From positions 992,001 to 1,056,000 of the forward strand of contig JANFNE010000007.1 of the NCBI GenBank assembly GCA_024867545.1: a stretch of 64,000 bases of DNA, read 5' to 3'. The DNA is from Phytopythium helicoides (lineage: Eukaryota > Oomycota > Peronosporomycetes > Pythiales > Pythiaceae). Position 1 is the stretch's first letter; each line of letters starts with the position of its first letter. The translations under genes were made by a program, and so were the position numbers. Under the pieces are notes generated by a model. The model made no database searches. It saw nothing but the letters and a program-made list of their open reading frames with translations, and was not told where the DNA came from. Positions 36,799 through 47,402 of the stretch are shown here, piece by piece.

Positions 36799-37887
36799 AT
36801 GAACCAAGCTGGCACCTCGCGCGTGCTCCGCGTCCACGAGGCCGCGGGGCTTGCGCTGCTCCAGTTTGTCGACCCGCAAACGGGCGCGACCAAGTCCGAG
36901 TGGGTGTCGCTGACCGCGGCGCCCGCGGACTCGCTCGGGAGCCCGCGCGCAGCCGGCCGCACCGACTTGGATCAGCGCCGCCATGTTTTCCGCGGTGGTG
37001 CTGTCTTCGAGCTCGTGCAGTCGCCAGCTGCGTCGTCGCCGGCGCAGAATCTGTTAGTGTTTCTGCACGGCCGCGGGGACTCTCACGCGCCGTTCGCACG
37101 GTTGGGAGAGAGGATGGCGCTCCCACAGACTGGTGCGCGCTGTCTGAAGGGCTCTCCAAGCATCAGGACTGCAACTGACTCGCCCCACTCACTCCCCTGG
37201 CAGCGATCGTGTCGCTGCGTGCGCCGCTAGAGTTGCCGTTTGGCCTCGGCCACACATGGCTGCGCGATCTGGACGAGCAAGACGGGAGCGATATCCCTCC
37301 CACGAGAGCGCACGGCCCTCGCAGTACCAGGTAAAGCACTGAAGCAAAATACTGCTAGTGCTGTGGATTTGCTGCTCACACTGACGCGGCGCTGTCTCCA
37401 CTAGTCTGAACGAAGCGAGGGACTTTGTGTGGCAATTCTTGGCAACGCTGCGCGATGAGTTCGACTGGGATTTGTCCCGCGTGTTCCTTTTCGGCTTCTC
37501 GCAAGGTGCCGCTGTCGCCTTCCACGCCGCGCTGACAGGGGTCTGAGCGTCTTGGCGGTGTTGTGCTGGTTGCTGGTGGAGGTATCAAAGGACCGCACAC
37601 ACGAGCCTACAGCGGCAATAACACATTCGAGGCGACCCCAGTGCTGCTGGTAGCAGGCGAACGGGACGAAGTTTATCCATCCTCTCTCTCACAGGAATCT
37701 CGCAGGCAGTTTGACTGCAGTCTTCCCCAACTCTGTGGGAGCCTTTGAGTGCGAGGTCATCCAAGGAAAGAAGCACGGCATGATTCAGTCACCAAATGAG
37801 ATGCGTGTGATCATGGCATTCCTAGCCAAGCGCCTTCATCTCACAAGTAGTCTGGAGCAGCGGGACGACATCGTTCAAATGCAATAG
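36799..37887 (+). CDS. Phospholipase/carboxylesterase-family serine hydrolase (acyl-protein thioesterase-like)
   Basis: The single-copy gene between the two inverted-repeat arms. It has the alpha/beta-hydrolase signature set of the Abhydrolase_2 (APT/LYPLAL1) family: oxyanion-loop LLVFLHGRGDSH, nucleophile elbow GFSQGAAVA, catalytic Asp in GERDEVYP and catalytic His in GKKHGMIQS. Such enzymes cleave acyl esters or protein S-palmitoyl thioesters. Exons 36799-37132, 37204-37330 and 37405-37887 are joined by introns of 71 and 74 nt with good GT-AG ends. Two one-base frame changes are needed in exon 3: at the G run 37538-37541 and in the CT-rich stretch around 37,675-37,690. The N-terminal 80 residues before the hydrolase core are unusual for the family. 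The promoter lies inside or at the edge of the left arm. Confidence 0.78.
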
Positions 37888-37904
37888 AGAATTGAATACT
37901 AGAA

Positions 37905-39608
37905 AATCTACGTCGCGTTCACGGTCAGCGACGCGTCCACTGCAGACGCTTCGAGGTGAATGCGATGAGCTCATCCATGGTCGGCAGCTTCAGCGTCGAG
38001 GCCGAGCTGCTCGGCGCCTTTGACGATGGATACTGGTACCGAACCTGCTTGCGAGAAGGACGAAAGTCGACCACCGATCGTGGGGGCTGTGCGGGATGCG
38101 GCGCCGTCTCCTTGCTGCGTCGATCACCATCGACGATCTCGTCTTCCTCATTGCCATTGTTATCAGTTGAGTGGATCGTATCCTCATTGCTAATGTCGGT
38201 CGTTTTCAAGCTCGTCGCTTGGTCGCTGACCGTGTCGGTGTCGCAGTAGGCAGACACGCTGACTCGTCGAGGCGCTTGGAGAGCACGAAGCCCAGCACGG
38301 AAAAAGTGCTCGAGCGTTGCGCGAACAAGCTCGGCGTCATCGTCCGCGCGCTTGCGCTCGGCCTCGTCGAGCGACCTCAACACTTGCAGCAGCGTTTGCG
38401 TTGCGAGCGCCAACTTGTCAGCGAGAAGCTCTGCTACCGCAGACTGATTTTCGTATGGCTCCTTCGTGAGCGGCAAGATCGAAATACGACGTGTGGTCGA
38501 CTTGTGCTGCTTGGACAGGAGTTGGTCATACTCGGCTTTGAGCTGTGCACGCGTGTAGATGCAGGGTGCAGCAGGTCGCTTCGAGCTCTGCAACGCGTGC
38601 ACGTACACCCAGGACCCGACGACGAAGCACGTCGTCCACAGTCTCATCTCCAAAGTCGAGACTCCACGTAGTCGTGCTCTCCACCTCTTCCATGGCGCGC
38701 CGCAGTCGTTCAGGACGACTAGAGCTTCGAATGCGAGATGGGTTCCCACATTTGTCACTGGTCTCGCTCCAAAGAACACCTTCAGGGGGTGGTCGATACT
38801 TGAGATCGTCGCCAAGCAGCGCCGAGGCTAACAGAAGCTGCTTGAGCTGAATGCGGAAGCGCTCGAGCTCGTCTCCAGCATGCCGAAGGCGGTCGACCGA
38901 GTGGTGGAAAGATGCGAGTGCCAGCGCGACTTCACGCTCGGAAGCGACGACAGATGGGGTCTGATGGTTGGAACGTGAGCGATGAAAGCGATGAAAGCGC
39001 ACTGCTGATCAATCAACGGGACTGCGTACCGTCACTGCTAGAGGAGGCAGAGAAGAAGAAGATGATGATGGTGGTGAGGATGAAGAAGTAGACGACAAGT
39101 ATCGATCACGACGCTCTGAATGCGGGATCTCGTGAGAATCCTGGTTGCTCATCGCTGCTGGGGTGTGGAGACTTGAAAAGTAATCAAGACCTCACTCAAG
39201 ACCGGCTCATGGATGCTGCGAGGCGAGATAGAAAGCTCGGTCCGTTTCGAGATGGTGCATGCTCTTCACGTGCACTGCCCAAAATGGATTCAATCACATG
39301 CCTCGCTTCAGTGGAAGCGGAGAGAACGTGCTTTGCAGCTTGACACAAGCCTGTGTACATCAAACCAAGCTGCAGCCGTATCTTCGGAGCATGTGCTGCA
39401 ACCGCCAAAATTATCAGAAAGCGTTTCTTGAATGATTATAGATGATCGCGGAAACTTCACCTTCTGTTCTCGGGTGACCTACCTAGTAGGTAGTACCTAC
39501 CGACAACAGCAGGCTTTCAACATGAAGGATTCACGAAGTCACCGTTTGGATCGAGAGAGTGGGGGGAAAGTCTACCAGCTGATATTGTTTTGCTATACTG
39601 GTGGCGCT
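37905..39608. repeat. Right arm of the long inverted duplication
   Basis: Reverse complement of 35041-36735. Compared with the left arm it has a loss of about 11 bp near the inner end (left CTGCCTTACCC), one extra Ser codon in exon 1 of the duplicated gene, a one-base insertion near 38,574, and a 4-bp insertion near 39,190. The outer end continues for about 85 bp into a scrap of MCM4 coding sequence, which shows that the copy was made from the MCM4-side locus. Confidence 0.93.
37925..39152 (-). pseudogene. Mirror copy of the unknown helical protein, frameshifted
   Basis: Starts at ATG 39152 with the same exon 1 (plus one Ser codon), has the same short intron, and ends at stop 37925. One extra base near 38,574 (an additional G on the plus strand) shifts the frame after the segment RRVLGVRARVAELEAT and causes an early stop; beyond it the reading frame is intact and nearly identical to the plus-strand copy. 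Either the copy is a young pseudogene or the base is an assembly error. In the second case the locus would carry two convergent functional copies. Confidence 0.75.
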
Positions 39609-39695
39609 CATGCATCGTCAACAGGGTCGGCAGCCTCGCCAAAGTACCGAATGACGTCGTGCATGGGCTCTGCTTCATAGCCATCTGGAACTCGT
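39608..39695 (-). pseudogene. Fragment of the MCM4 3' end at the outer edge of the right arm
   Basis: The last 17 codons and stop of MCM4 (GVIRYFGEAADPVDDA region) reappear here with one substitution over about 55 bp. Beyond it a gap of about 25 bp relative to MCM4 is followed by another short match (GAGTTCCAGATGGCT). It has no start or catalytic domain and cannot act as MCM4. Confidence 0.8.
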
Positions 39696-40587
39696 CCCCC
39701 ATTACGTCGGCCGCGGCGGTGATGGCCCCGTGGCGGAGCTCGCATTGCAGAGAGTTCAGCGTGGAACTGGCTTTGTAGCCACTCTCCGACGTGCGAAATT
39801 TCGGCCAGTCAGAATTTGTTTAATGCATCATTTTGGGCCAATCAGATGGTCTCCAGAGGGCGCCGCGTCTGCATCGTGGCGCTGTGGGGCCGCAAAAAAC
39901 CGGTCGGAGCCTCCGACGTTCAAGCGGCGCGACGTCGCGACGGCCGGAGCCGCCCCGTCGACGAGCCCCGGCGGCGCTTTCGCCAGCCGCGAGCTGCTGC
40001 GTCGAGGCCTCGAGCCCCGCGTGTTTCACCAGCGCAACAGCGCGAGACTGCCGACGCGCCACTTTCCTTGAAGAAGAACGGCGCTCAATTCCTCGTGACA
40101 GCTCCGGGGGCGAAATCCGGCGCCGGTGCCGTGTGGAGCAGCCCTAGTGTGAATAGAAAGGCGGCTGCGGCGCCATTTCCCTAGGATCCGACGTCCAAGG
40201 CCGCATTACCATACAAACCACGGTCTGGAGCATCGGATTTTCGAAAATGGACGAGCCTTTTCATCAGATATCATCAGGTAGCACCAGATTATCAGAGATG
40301 GCTTACGGCGCCGCGGAGACAAGCGCGGGGCGTGACTTACGCTTGGTGTCGTCCGTCCGCCCGGCAGGCGGCAGCAGTGGAGGATTCGGTCGGTCGGGGG
40401 CGGAAGGACCGGACGACGCGGAGGAAGGAGGAGAGAGTGCGGCTGCCAGACAAAAGCATCGCAACCAACTCGCGCGGCAGGACTCAGTTCTGCGCGCGCG
40501 CACGTTCAGAGCGGGGCGGGGCTGCGATCGGCGCGGACCCACCCGCGAGACGTACATTTGCGCAGAGGGACGACGACGAGAAGGGAC
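39696..40587. other. No supported gene
   Basis: About 890 bp between the inverted repeat and the two-TM gene. It is GC-rich and carries overlapping Arg/Ala/Pro-rich frames on both strands (for example 39730-40071 and 40247-40696), whose composition is that of spurious ORFs. A short palindrome ATTTTCGAAAAT lies near 40,235. The right end probably contains the promoter of the next gene. Confidence 0.4.
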
Positions 40588-42067
40588 ATGCGGCGCCACG
40601 GCCAGCGCGTGCGGCTGCAGCATGACACGCGCGCGGTCGCCCGCGTGGAGGCGCCGCGCACCAAGACGCTCGAGGTGGGCGGGCTGGTGGCCGTGACCAC
40701 CGCGCTGCAGGCCGCGGCCTGCGCTGCGCTCGGGCTCTACCTCTTTGGCTCGGTCGTGCTCTTCTGCGCGGCCGTGGTGGGCGGCTACTTCTTCCTGTGG
40801 CGCACGCATGACGGAGACGTCGACTTCAAGCACTCGCGCGCCGCGCGGGAGCTCGCGTGGCTAGAGAGAGGACTCGGCGGCGCGCACAGCAGCGGGGGAC
40901 TCGGCGCGCTCGCCATGCTGGCGCGCTTCATGCTGCAGCAGCTCGCGGCGGCGAACGCCAAGCTCGCGGCCTTCCGGCGCAGCGTGCTCGGGTTCTCGGT
41001 CACCGTGTCGCTGGCGGACAGCGCGCCGATGCAGCCGGCCGCGGACGACCAGTTCCAAATCGCGGTCATCCCGTCGACGGCGCCTGTGCCGCCGGCGATG
41101 ATGACACCGGTGAGCGGCAACTCGCTGCCGACTCACGCCAAACTGCTCCCTTCTGCGGGTGGAAAGGAGGCGATGGCCAAGAAGAAAGCCCAAGAAGGCA
41201 CGTCGGCGCAACAAGCCCAAGGACCTAGTGACCATCTTCACGTCCAACCTGGCGCGCGACACGCCAATCAAGACGGTGCAGACGGTCGCCATGCCACCAG
41301 TGGCGGTCAAGATCCCCAACCTCATGGCGCTTAAGCCGGCGCCTGCCAAGCCGGTGCTGCCGGTTTTGAAGGAGCTGGTGAGGCCATCCGTGGCGCTTTC
41401 GGTGGAATCGGTGCCACGCCGCATGAGCGAGCCTGCTGTCCCCTTCGAACGCACCTTTGCCAAGAGCGTGACAGCTGCTCCAAAGCCAATTGCTGGAGTT
41501 GTGACCCCAGTGCTCCAACAGGTGATTCCAGAGCCTGTGAACAAGTCTGTAGTGGAGTCCAAGCCAGAGCTCACGGCGGAGCCGGAGATGGTGCCTTTCA
41601 CCGACGCAGACTTCCCCGAGCTCTCGCTCAAGACGCTGAAGAGCCCCGTTCTAGAGCCGGTGATGGAACCTTTCGCGGATGCGGACTTCCCCGAGCTCTC
41701 GCTGAAGACATTGGAGAGCCCTATCGTGGAGCCTCTTCCGGAGCCCGAGCCCGAGACTCTCCGCTCGGTGACTCTATATGTCAAGCCGTCGTCGGAGGAA
41801 GTGGAGGTTTTGTCTACTCCTACCGTCGAGAAGCAGCAGCCCATTGTCGAGCCGGGTGCTATTGAAGCCGAAGAAGCGAACTTCCTGTTCGACATTACGG
41901 TGGAGATGCCAAGTCTCGCTCCCGCCGAGTGGGCACGCCTAAAGCCGGCTGCGAGCATTGCCAACCCCGAGCTCCGCTCGATGGTTGAGGAGCTCGACAC
42001 CATGTCGCGTGAGGCGGATGCCGCGTTGGTCGCGTGCTCTGCACTGCTGGCGAGCCTCGAGGCTTAA
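40588..42067 (+). CDS. Unknown protein with two N-terminal membrane segments
   Basis: From ATG 40588 the protein has a basic N-terminus and then two closely spaced hydrophobic segments (LVAVTTALQAAACAALGLYL and VLFCAAVVGGYFFLW), a likely membrane hairpin or double TM. A second frame ending at 42067 carries a basic patch (KKARRRNKPK), a Pro/Val/Glu-rich region and an internal duplication: DADFPELSLKTL occurs twice, about 27 residues apart. The two frames can be joined by a possible 79-nt GT-AG intron from about 41,112 (donor GTGAGC) with a weak acceptor, or by one base of error. No family recognised. It could be a membrane-anchored adaptor. Confidence 0.55.
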
Positions 42068-42321
42068 GCTTTTGTGTCGTGACTTTTACTATTGAAGGTT
42101 TTGGAGTAAACTGCGGGAAGGATAAAAAAGCGATCAGTATGGAGAGATGACGTCGTGTGCGGTAACGCACCGCCTCACTTTTCATGAGGAAGAATGTGTC
42201 GATCGAGTAGAGCAGCGCCACTAAAAGCAACAAAAAAAGCAATACAGCCACCAGCCGACCCCCGCAGTTTGAGAAAAGTATACCGCCACGCTCATATGTT
42301 CCATAAAGATGAAGTGAAAGG

Positions 42322-43214
42322 CTACTTGTTGAGGAACGCCATGAAGGACGAGTACGCGCGCTCGAGGTCGAAGCTGAGCTGCCGCGCCTGGTCGTCGTCG
42401 AGCTCGTCGGAAGCACGCATGCCATTGAGCGTACGTAGCCAGCCCTCGATCTTCTCACGACCCTCAAACGTTGGTGGCAGCCCGCTCACCTGCGTCAGCG
42501 AGCTCATCATCTCGCTCAGCAGCGGCTGGATCTCGTCCACGGCACGGATGTTGAGTTTGAGCACGTCCATAAGCGTGATAAAATTTTGCACAGTCTGCGC
42601 CACGTTGACCGAGTCCGTCTTCCTGCTGGTCGTATTGTGCACCACGGTCGCGGGTACGCCGATGCGCACCAGTCGCTCGATGGCGCGCGGACAGTCGAGC
42701 CGGTACGTTGAGATGAAGGCGTCGATCGAGTCCAGGAAGCCGCCCATCCGCAGCGCCGTCTCAGCCGTCTTGAACTGCGAGATGAGCTTCGTGCACGCCT
42801 CCGTGTACTGCCAGAGCGGGGGAAGCAGCACGTCAGCACCGCCAAGTGGACGCATTTCCAGCAAAAAACCGTGTCAGCGTTACGTCGTCGGGGGTGATGG
42901 CGTCGCGGACGTACGCCGTCTCGAGGTGCTCGGTCGTCTGTCACCACGGAAGCGCGTCCGTTATCAATGGCTCTTGCGTCTCCTACACCCAGCCAGCAGC
43001 CGAGCGCGCACCTTGATGATAGCGAACAGGTCGGCCAGGTCCTCGTACTTGCGCCGGTCCTTCGTGTCCTTCCACAGCTTCACCTCCTGGCTCATGGCCG
43101 GCGACAGGTACTAGAGTGACAGCTAGCGTCAGCACGCGTGAGTGCCTGCTACTGGCACCGAGGAAGAGCGCGCACCGTCGGCTGCGCGCTGCTTGGCGTC
43201 GGGAACGCGCTCAT
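42322..43214 (-). CDS. VPS28: VPS28, ESCRT-I subunit
   Basis: Four exons (43176-43214, 43012-43110, 42884-42937, 42322-42807) with introns of 65, 74 and 76 nt give 225 residues, close to human VPS28 (221). Family signatures appear in order: QEVKLWKDTKDRRKYEDLAD, YTEACTKLISQFK, RLDCPRAIERL, then the C-terminal four-helix domain with AVDEIQPLLSEM and SDELDDDQARQLSFDLE. VPS28 binds VPS23 and, through the C-terminal domain, ESCRT-II, in sorting ubiquitinated cargo into multivesicular bodies. All junctions keep frame, so this gene is intact. Confidence 0.93.
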
Positions 43215-43503
43215 GGTGGAAGCCCAGGAGAATCCGATGCAATTGAGGTCGATTTCTCAGAATGGAGGGTTCTGACTCGGACTGATCTGATCTGAGCGAA
43301 AGGAAAAATGAGTTGAAGTCAAGCTGCTTTTTCGTTGCGCGACACGAGTGAGCTTGGAGTGCGATGAGCAATGCGGATATCCTTTCGAGAACCATGCAAA
43401 TGTCGAGGGTAATGAGGGATTCTCCCATCAACACAAGAGGTGAGCGAGAGTCATGAAGTTTTCTATTCGATCACGAGGTCACTCCAGAAAAACGTGCGTG
43501 CAG

Positions 43504-44913
43504 CTACGGGTTGTTCTTGTAGATCGGGCGACCGAGGCGGAAAGTCTTGATGGGCGGCATGGCTGGACGGCTGAGCTGGATGGTGCGCAGCTTCTCGGTC
43601 AGCTCATCCTCGGACACCTCCAACTCTGGCTGCTCCGGCTGGTGCTGCTGGTTGTTATTGTTGTTGTTGTTGCTGCTGCTGTTATTACTGTTGTTGACAT
43701 TGCTCTGTTGCTGTTCGTCGTTGGTGGGTTGGCTCTGGACACTTCCAGGATCGGTATCTACAGCCATAACCTGAAAAGTTGCTGGAGCCGGAGGAGGGTG
43801 TGCGAGTCCTGCTGAGATGTTGACAGAATCATGCGTTGTGATGTCGCACAGCGGAAGACTTGGAGCCGAGGCCGACGAGGAGAGCGAGATCGGAGCAGGA
43901 GTTGCCATGAGCAATTTCATGGAGCTCTGCTCCATCTCCTTGGCCACCATGAGTTTGAAAATGTCCTCGGTGCGCTGGTCCGCCACACCGCGGTCTACTG
44001 AATCGGAGATCATAAAGTCTGTAGCCTCGGCATTCTTGGCGTAAAAGTTGTGCATCACTTGGCGAACCATCTCAAGCTCCCCGTTCAGCATTGTATCACG
44101 CTCGCTTTCGTACTTGGCAAACACACGGTAGAGGTCCAAGGTGACCTCCTGCAGCGCCTTTCGAGCATTTTGGAGCTTGCCCTCGTTGCGCTCGAGTCGC
44201 TGGCAATCACCCTGGGAGTTTCGCCGTTGCTTGAGGCGCGATACCTTTTGTTCGTAGCAGTCAAACTCAAGCTTCATCTGCTTGCGGTGCAGGATCTGCG
44301 ACTTGACTGACTTCATCGCATTGATGTGGATATCGAGGAATCGAACTGCTCCTGACAACACTGCGTCCTAGATGGCATTGACATTAGTTCGTGGATTAGC
44401 TATGAGCACAAAAACAAAACAGAACAAGGCAAAAAAAAAAACAACTTCGGTTCTCACCGCATTGAAGAAGTGATTCTTGGCCTCCTTGGTTTCGTTCACA
44501 GCGCACATCGCGTGACGGAACTTTTCAGCATCCGTGCCTTTGCCGACCGCATCAACACTCACGACACACCATACATCTGCACCGAGGCTGGCGGTCGACG
44601 TGCAATAGACGGGAAGGGCCGTGGTGCGGTAATGCTCTAGACTCTTGCGGATGTCGAGCAGCTTCTGGAGCAGTCCGAGGAAGCGCTGTTCGTTCTGTTC
44701 ATACACATCGTCTGGCGCCGCCAATTGCTGCTCCGTCGTCATGAGTCAGTAATGGCTTATCAGTAGCGACGCATGCACACTGCCACGGACCTTTCGGAAT
44801 GCACTCATGACCTGAAACTGCCACTTGCGCTTCTGCATCTGCCAGCTGAGCCGCTTCTTCCTCGTAGGCGATCCACCCAGCCGTAGCGACGCCGGCAGCT
44901 CCGCACTCTTCAT
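43504..44913 (-). CDS. BAR-domain membrane-curvature protein
   Basis: Exons 44791-44913, 44458-44727 and 43504-44367 (introns 63 and 90 nt) give 418 residues with frame kept throughout. The first about 250 residues are long amphipathic helices with BAR hallmarks (FRHAMCAVNETKEAKNHF; RLKQRRNSQGDCQRLERNEG; LQNARKALQEVTLDLYRVF), the amphiphysin/arfaptin-like layout that senses or bends membranes. The C-terminal tail is low complexity, with an Asn/Gln run (coded by a GTT/GTT-rich tract on the plus strand around 43,655-43,720) and a final RPAMPPIKTFRLGRPI peptide. No SH3 domain is present. Partners are unknown. Confidence 0.75.
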
Positions 44914-45204
44914 CTTTTCGCCTTCCTGATTTGACTGTCGTCGAGTTCTCTTTTTGCCTCCAACAAAAGAAAGAACCTGATGAGGTCGAGCCAAAAATGG
45001 ACCGGCAACGACAACCATTCTGACCCGCACCTGTTCAGGTTGAAGTGAGTCCATAAACAAGAGCATCCACCGCGCGAAATCAACATGAAAACACTCATAA
45101 AATAACAGGCAACAATGGCGCGAAGCCAATTGAGATGACAAGCATTAAGTTGGTTCAGAACGAAAGCCATCCTCGAAAATACTTCGGAAGAGAATAACTG
45201 GTGG

Positions 45205-47097
45205 TCAGACGATTTCTTCATCTGGCGTTGCATCAATCAGTTTCTGAATCTGGAATTGCTTCTCAACCACAGGCCGGACATCGTCGACGTCGATCAGGCT
45301 CTCTAGGAACGGCAAGAGGTTCAGGAGCTCGTCGTCGCTTTCGTCTTCATACCACGTTTCAATTGGATGCCGTTGTTGACCTGGTGTGTTTGTTGGCACC
45401 GATCAATCAGCAACTTCTCTTGAATAGATAGCCATCGTCAAATGTTTTTACCTGGTAACCGAACGCGTGCGGAGAGTTATCCACCAACACCACCTTCGAG
45501 AGATCACGCCCAAGTACGTTGAGGTCCTTCAAATAGTTTCCGTACACGTCCAAACAATCTTCCCGGTATAGTCGATATCTAAACAATGGCCCGACAGGAA
45601 AGTTAGTAACGAGCTTTCGACCATATTTACCAACCACACAGACGTCGCGTACTTGATCAAATGCCGGTGGGGGTCAAGGAGGTTCAAGAGCTTCTCTGCA
45701 TACGCCTTGTGTGATGCGGTGAACACTACCACCTCAAACAACTTTGAAACTCGCCGCAGAAAGTATTCCATGTGAGGACGCTTCTTCACATTCACCGTGT
45801 AGTCTACCCCGTTGAAATTCACCTACACGGAATATATACATTTTCGATTAGCATTTTTGGCGAAGAGGGTCAGCACACCAGCGATCATACCGGAAACTGA
45901 AGGTGAGGGTTCTCAACTTCGTCAACGCTGCAATGCACAAGCGTCTCATCTAGATCAAGAACCTGCAGGGGGTGATACGTCAGAGCTCAATAATGAGGAC
46001 ACGACCCGCCAGATACATCCTCAAAAGAAAGAAACCACTCACCAAGCAAATACTCGGTGTATTGCGCGTTCGCTCAGGTAGAGCGATCGGGCGAGGGGTC
46101 TGGACAATCTCATCATAGCTTGGTAGGGTCTTCATAAAAAAGAACCTGTGTCGACCCCAATACACAAGGAACACATTGTTAGTGGCATTCGCGAGGGTAC
46201 GGACCCATTTGCTTCTCCGTACGGGTTGAACTCCTGATCTAACGGCACATCGTTCGCTTCCGCGTCGTCATCGTACGACTCTTCAACAACAGGTTCGGCA
46301 ACTTCTTCAGGTTTTTCGGGTGTTGACTCGGCCGACGACACCGCCACAACTGGTGCTTCCGCGGCTTTCCTGTCGCGCAAGCCGAGTCGTTGCCGCCAAC
46401 CCATGGCTTTCCTGCCGCGCAAGTCGAGTGGCACCGGCCAGTCCGTGACTTTCCTGTCGAGCAAGCCGAGTCGTAGCCGCCAACCCATGGCTTTCCTGCC
46501 GCACCAGTTGCCGAGTTGGCGAGGCGCTCACCGACCGCGAGCACTTGGGTGGCTTGAGCGTCGGCGAGAACATGACTTGGTCCACCTCCCCGGTCTCGGC
46601 TCCACTCGGGTGTTCTTCACCCTGCTCGCTGGGCTTGCCATTCGAAGCGGCCGCTACAGCGACAGGCGTCTGGTCCTTGGCCCTGTTCGTAGCAGACGGC
46701 GAGCGCAGTTAGCCTCTCGAGCGCGGCTTCGCCTCGGGCGAGCCAAGCGGGCGTACTCGCTCTTGTCGAACTCCTTGTCTAGCTTGCGCGGCGAGAGGAA
46801 GCGCTCGTCCTCCTTGGACTTGACGGGCGTGCCGCGCGCCTCTGCCTGCGGCAGGTGCTTTGCCTTGGCCGACTTGGCGTTCTCTGCGGCAGGAAACCCC
46901 GTGAGTCCGCCAGCTCCCCACCCCTCCAGCTCGCCAGCTGGCGCAGCAGCCGGCGCCCCACCCGCGCTCTTGGTGCGCTGGCGCTTCATGGGCGTGGACG
47001 CGATGGGCGACATGGGGTCCGCGTAGTGGCCCTGCGCCTGCGCCTGCGCCGCGCGCTTGCCCCTGCCGCGCGGCTTCTTGCCGTCGCTGCCCGCCAT
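45205..47097 (-). CDS. SCP/FCP1-type (NIF) Ser/Thr phosphatase with long N-terminal extension
   Basis: The catalytic DLDET motif ([12 protein letters not shown]) lies at about 45,930-45,965, followed by [35 protein letters not shown] and [14 protein letters not shown], the ordered motifs of small CTD phosphatases that remove phosphate from the RNA polymerase II tail or other targets. Introns at 45963-46042 (80 nt) and several short ones fit. Just after the GYQ exon the conserved continuation NNGIPIETWY is out of frame by one base near 45,370. The N-terminus (ATG 47097) begins [15 protein letters not shown], is basic and Pro/Ala-rich, and passes through a 42-bp minisatellite at 46363-46515; at least two further frame changes are needed there, so that part of the model is weak. 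Confidence 0.75.
46363..46515. repeat. 42-bp (14-codon) imperfect minisatellite in the phosphatase N-terminal region
   Basis: Copies at 46363-46404, 46405-46446 and 46447-46488, then a partial copy. Units 1 and 3 resemble each other more than unit 2. Because 42 is a multiple of three the array keeps frame; in one frame it encodes [14 protein letters not shown] repeats. Confidence 0.8.
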
Positions 47098-47402
47098 CGC
47101 CGTCCTTTCTCGGCCTGGCGGCGAAACTCGCGATGAAACGCGTTTCCCCCCGGCAGCAGTTCAAAATATCGTATGCGTTTCCGCAGGTTGGGGATGACCG
47201 CTCGCAGGTTCGAAGATGCGCAGGATTGGTGAAAAATGGGACCATAATGGACCAATGGGAGGAGAGGAGAGGCGGCGTCATTCGCATTCACATCGGCGGA
47301 ATCGCATTCAGCGGGCGCCGGCCGCGATCATTGCGCGATTCGCCAGCTAGCGTCGAGCAGCTACGAGCGGCTACGAGCAGCTACGAGCAGCAGTGGGAGG
47401 CG
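47098..47402. promoter_or_regulatory. Divergent promoter of the CTD phosphatase and MOCOS genes
   Basis: About 305 bp between divergent start codons. A decamer GAGC(A/G)GCTAC is repeated nearly four times at 47355-47390, ending 12 bp before the MOCOS ATG, so it sits in or next to the 5' UTR. Confidence 0.55.

Noticed and set aside
40247..40696. 149-aa ORF with ATG at 40247
   Set aside because: Composition typical of spurious GC-rich frames and overlapped by the better two-TM gene.
47200..47225. GGTTCGA, a possible tRNA B box
   Set aside because: No matching A box or cloverleaf around it.
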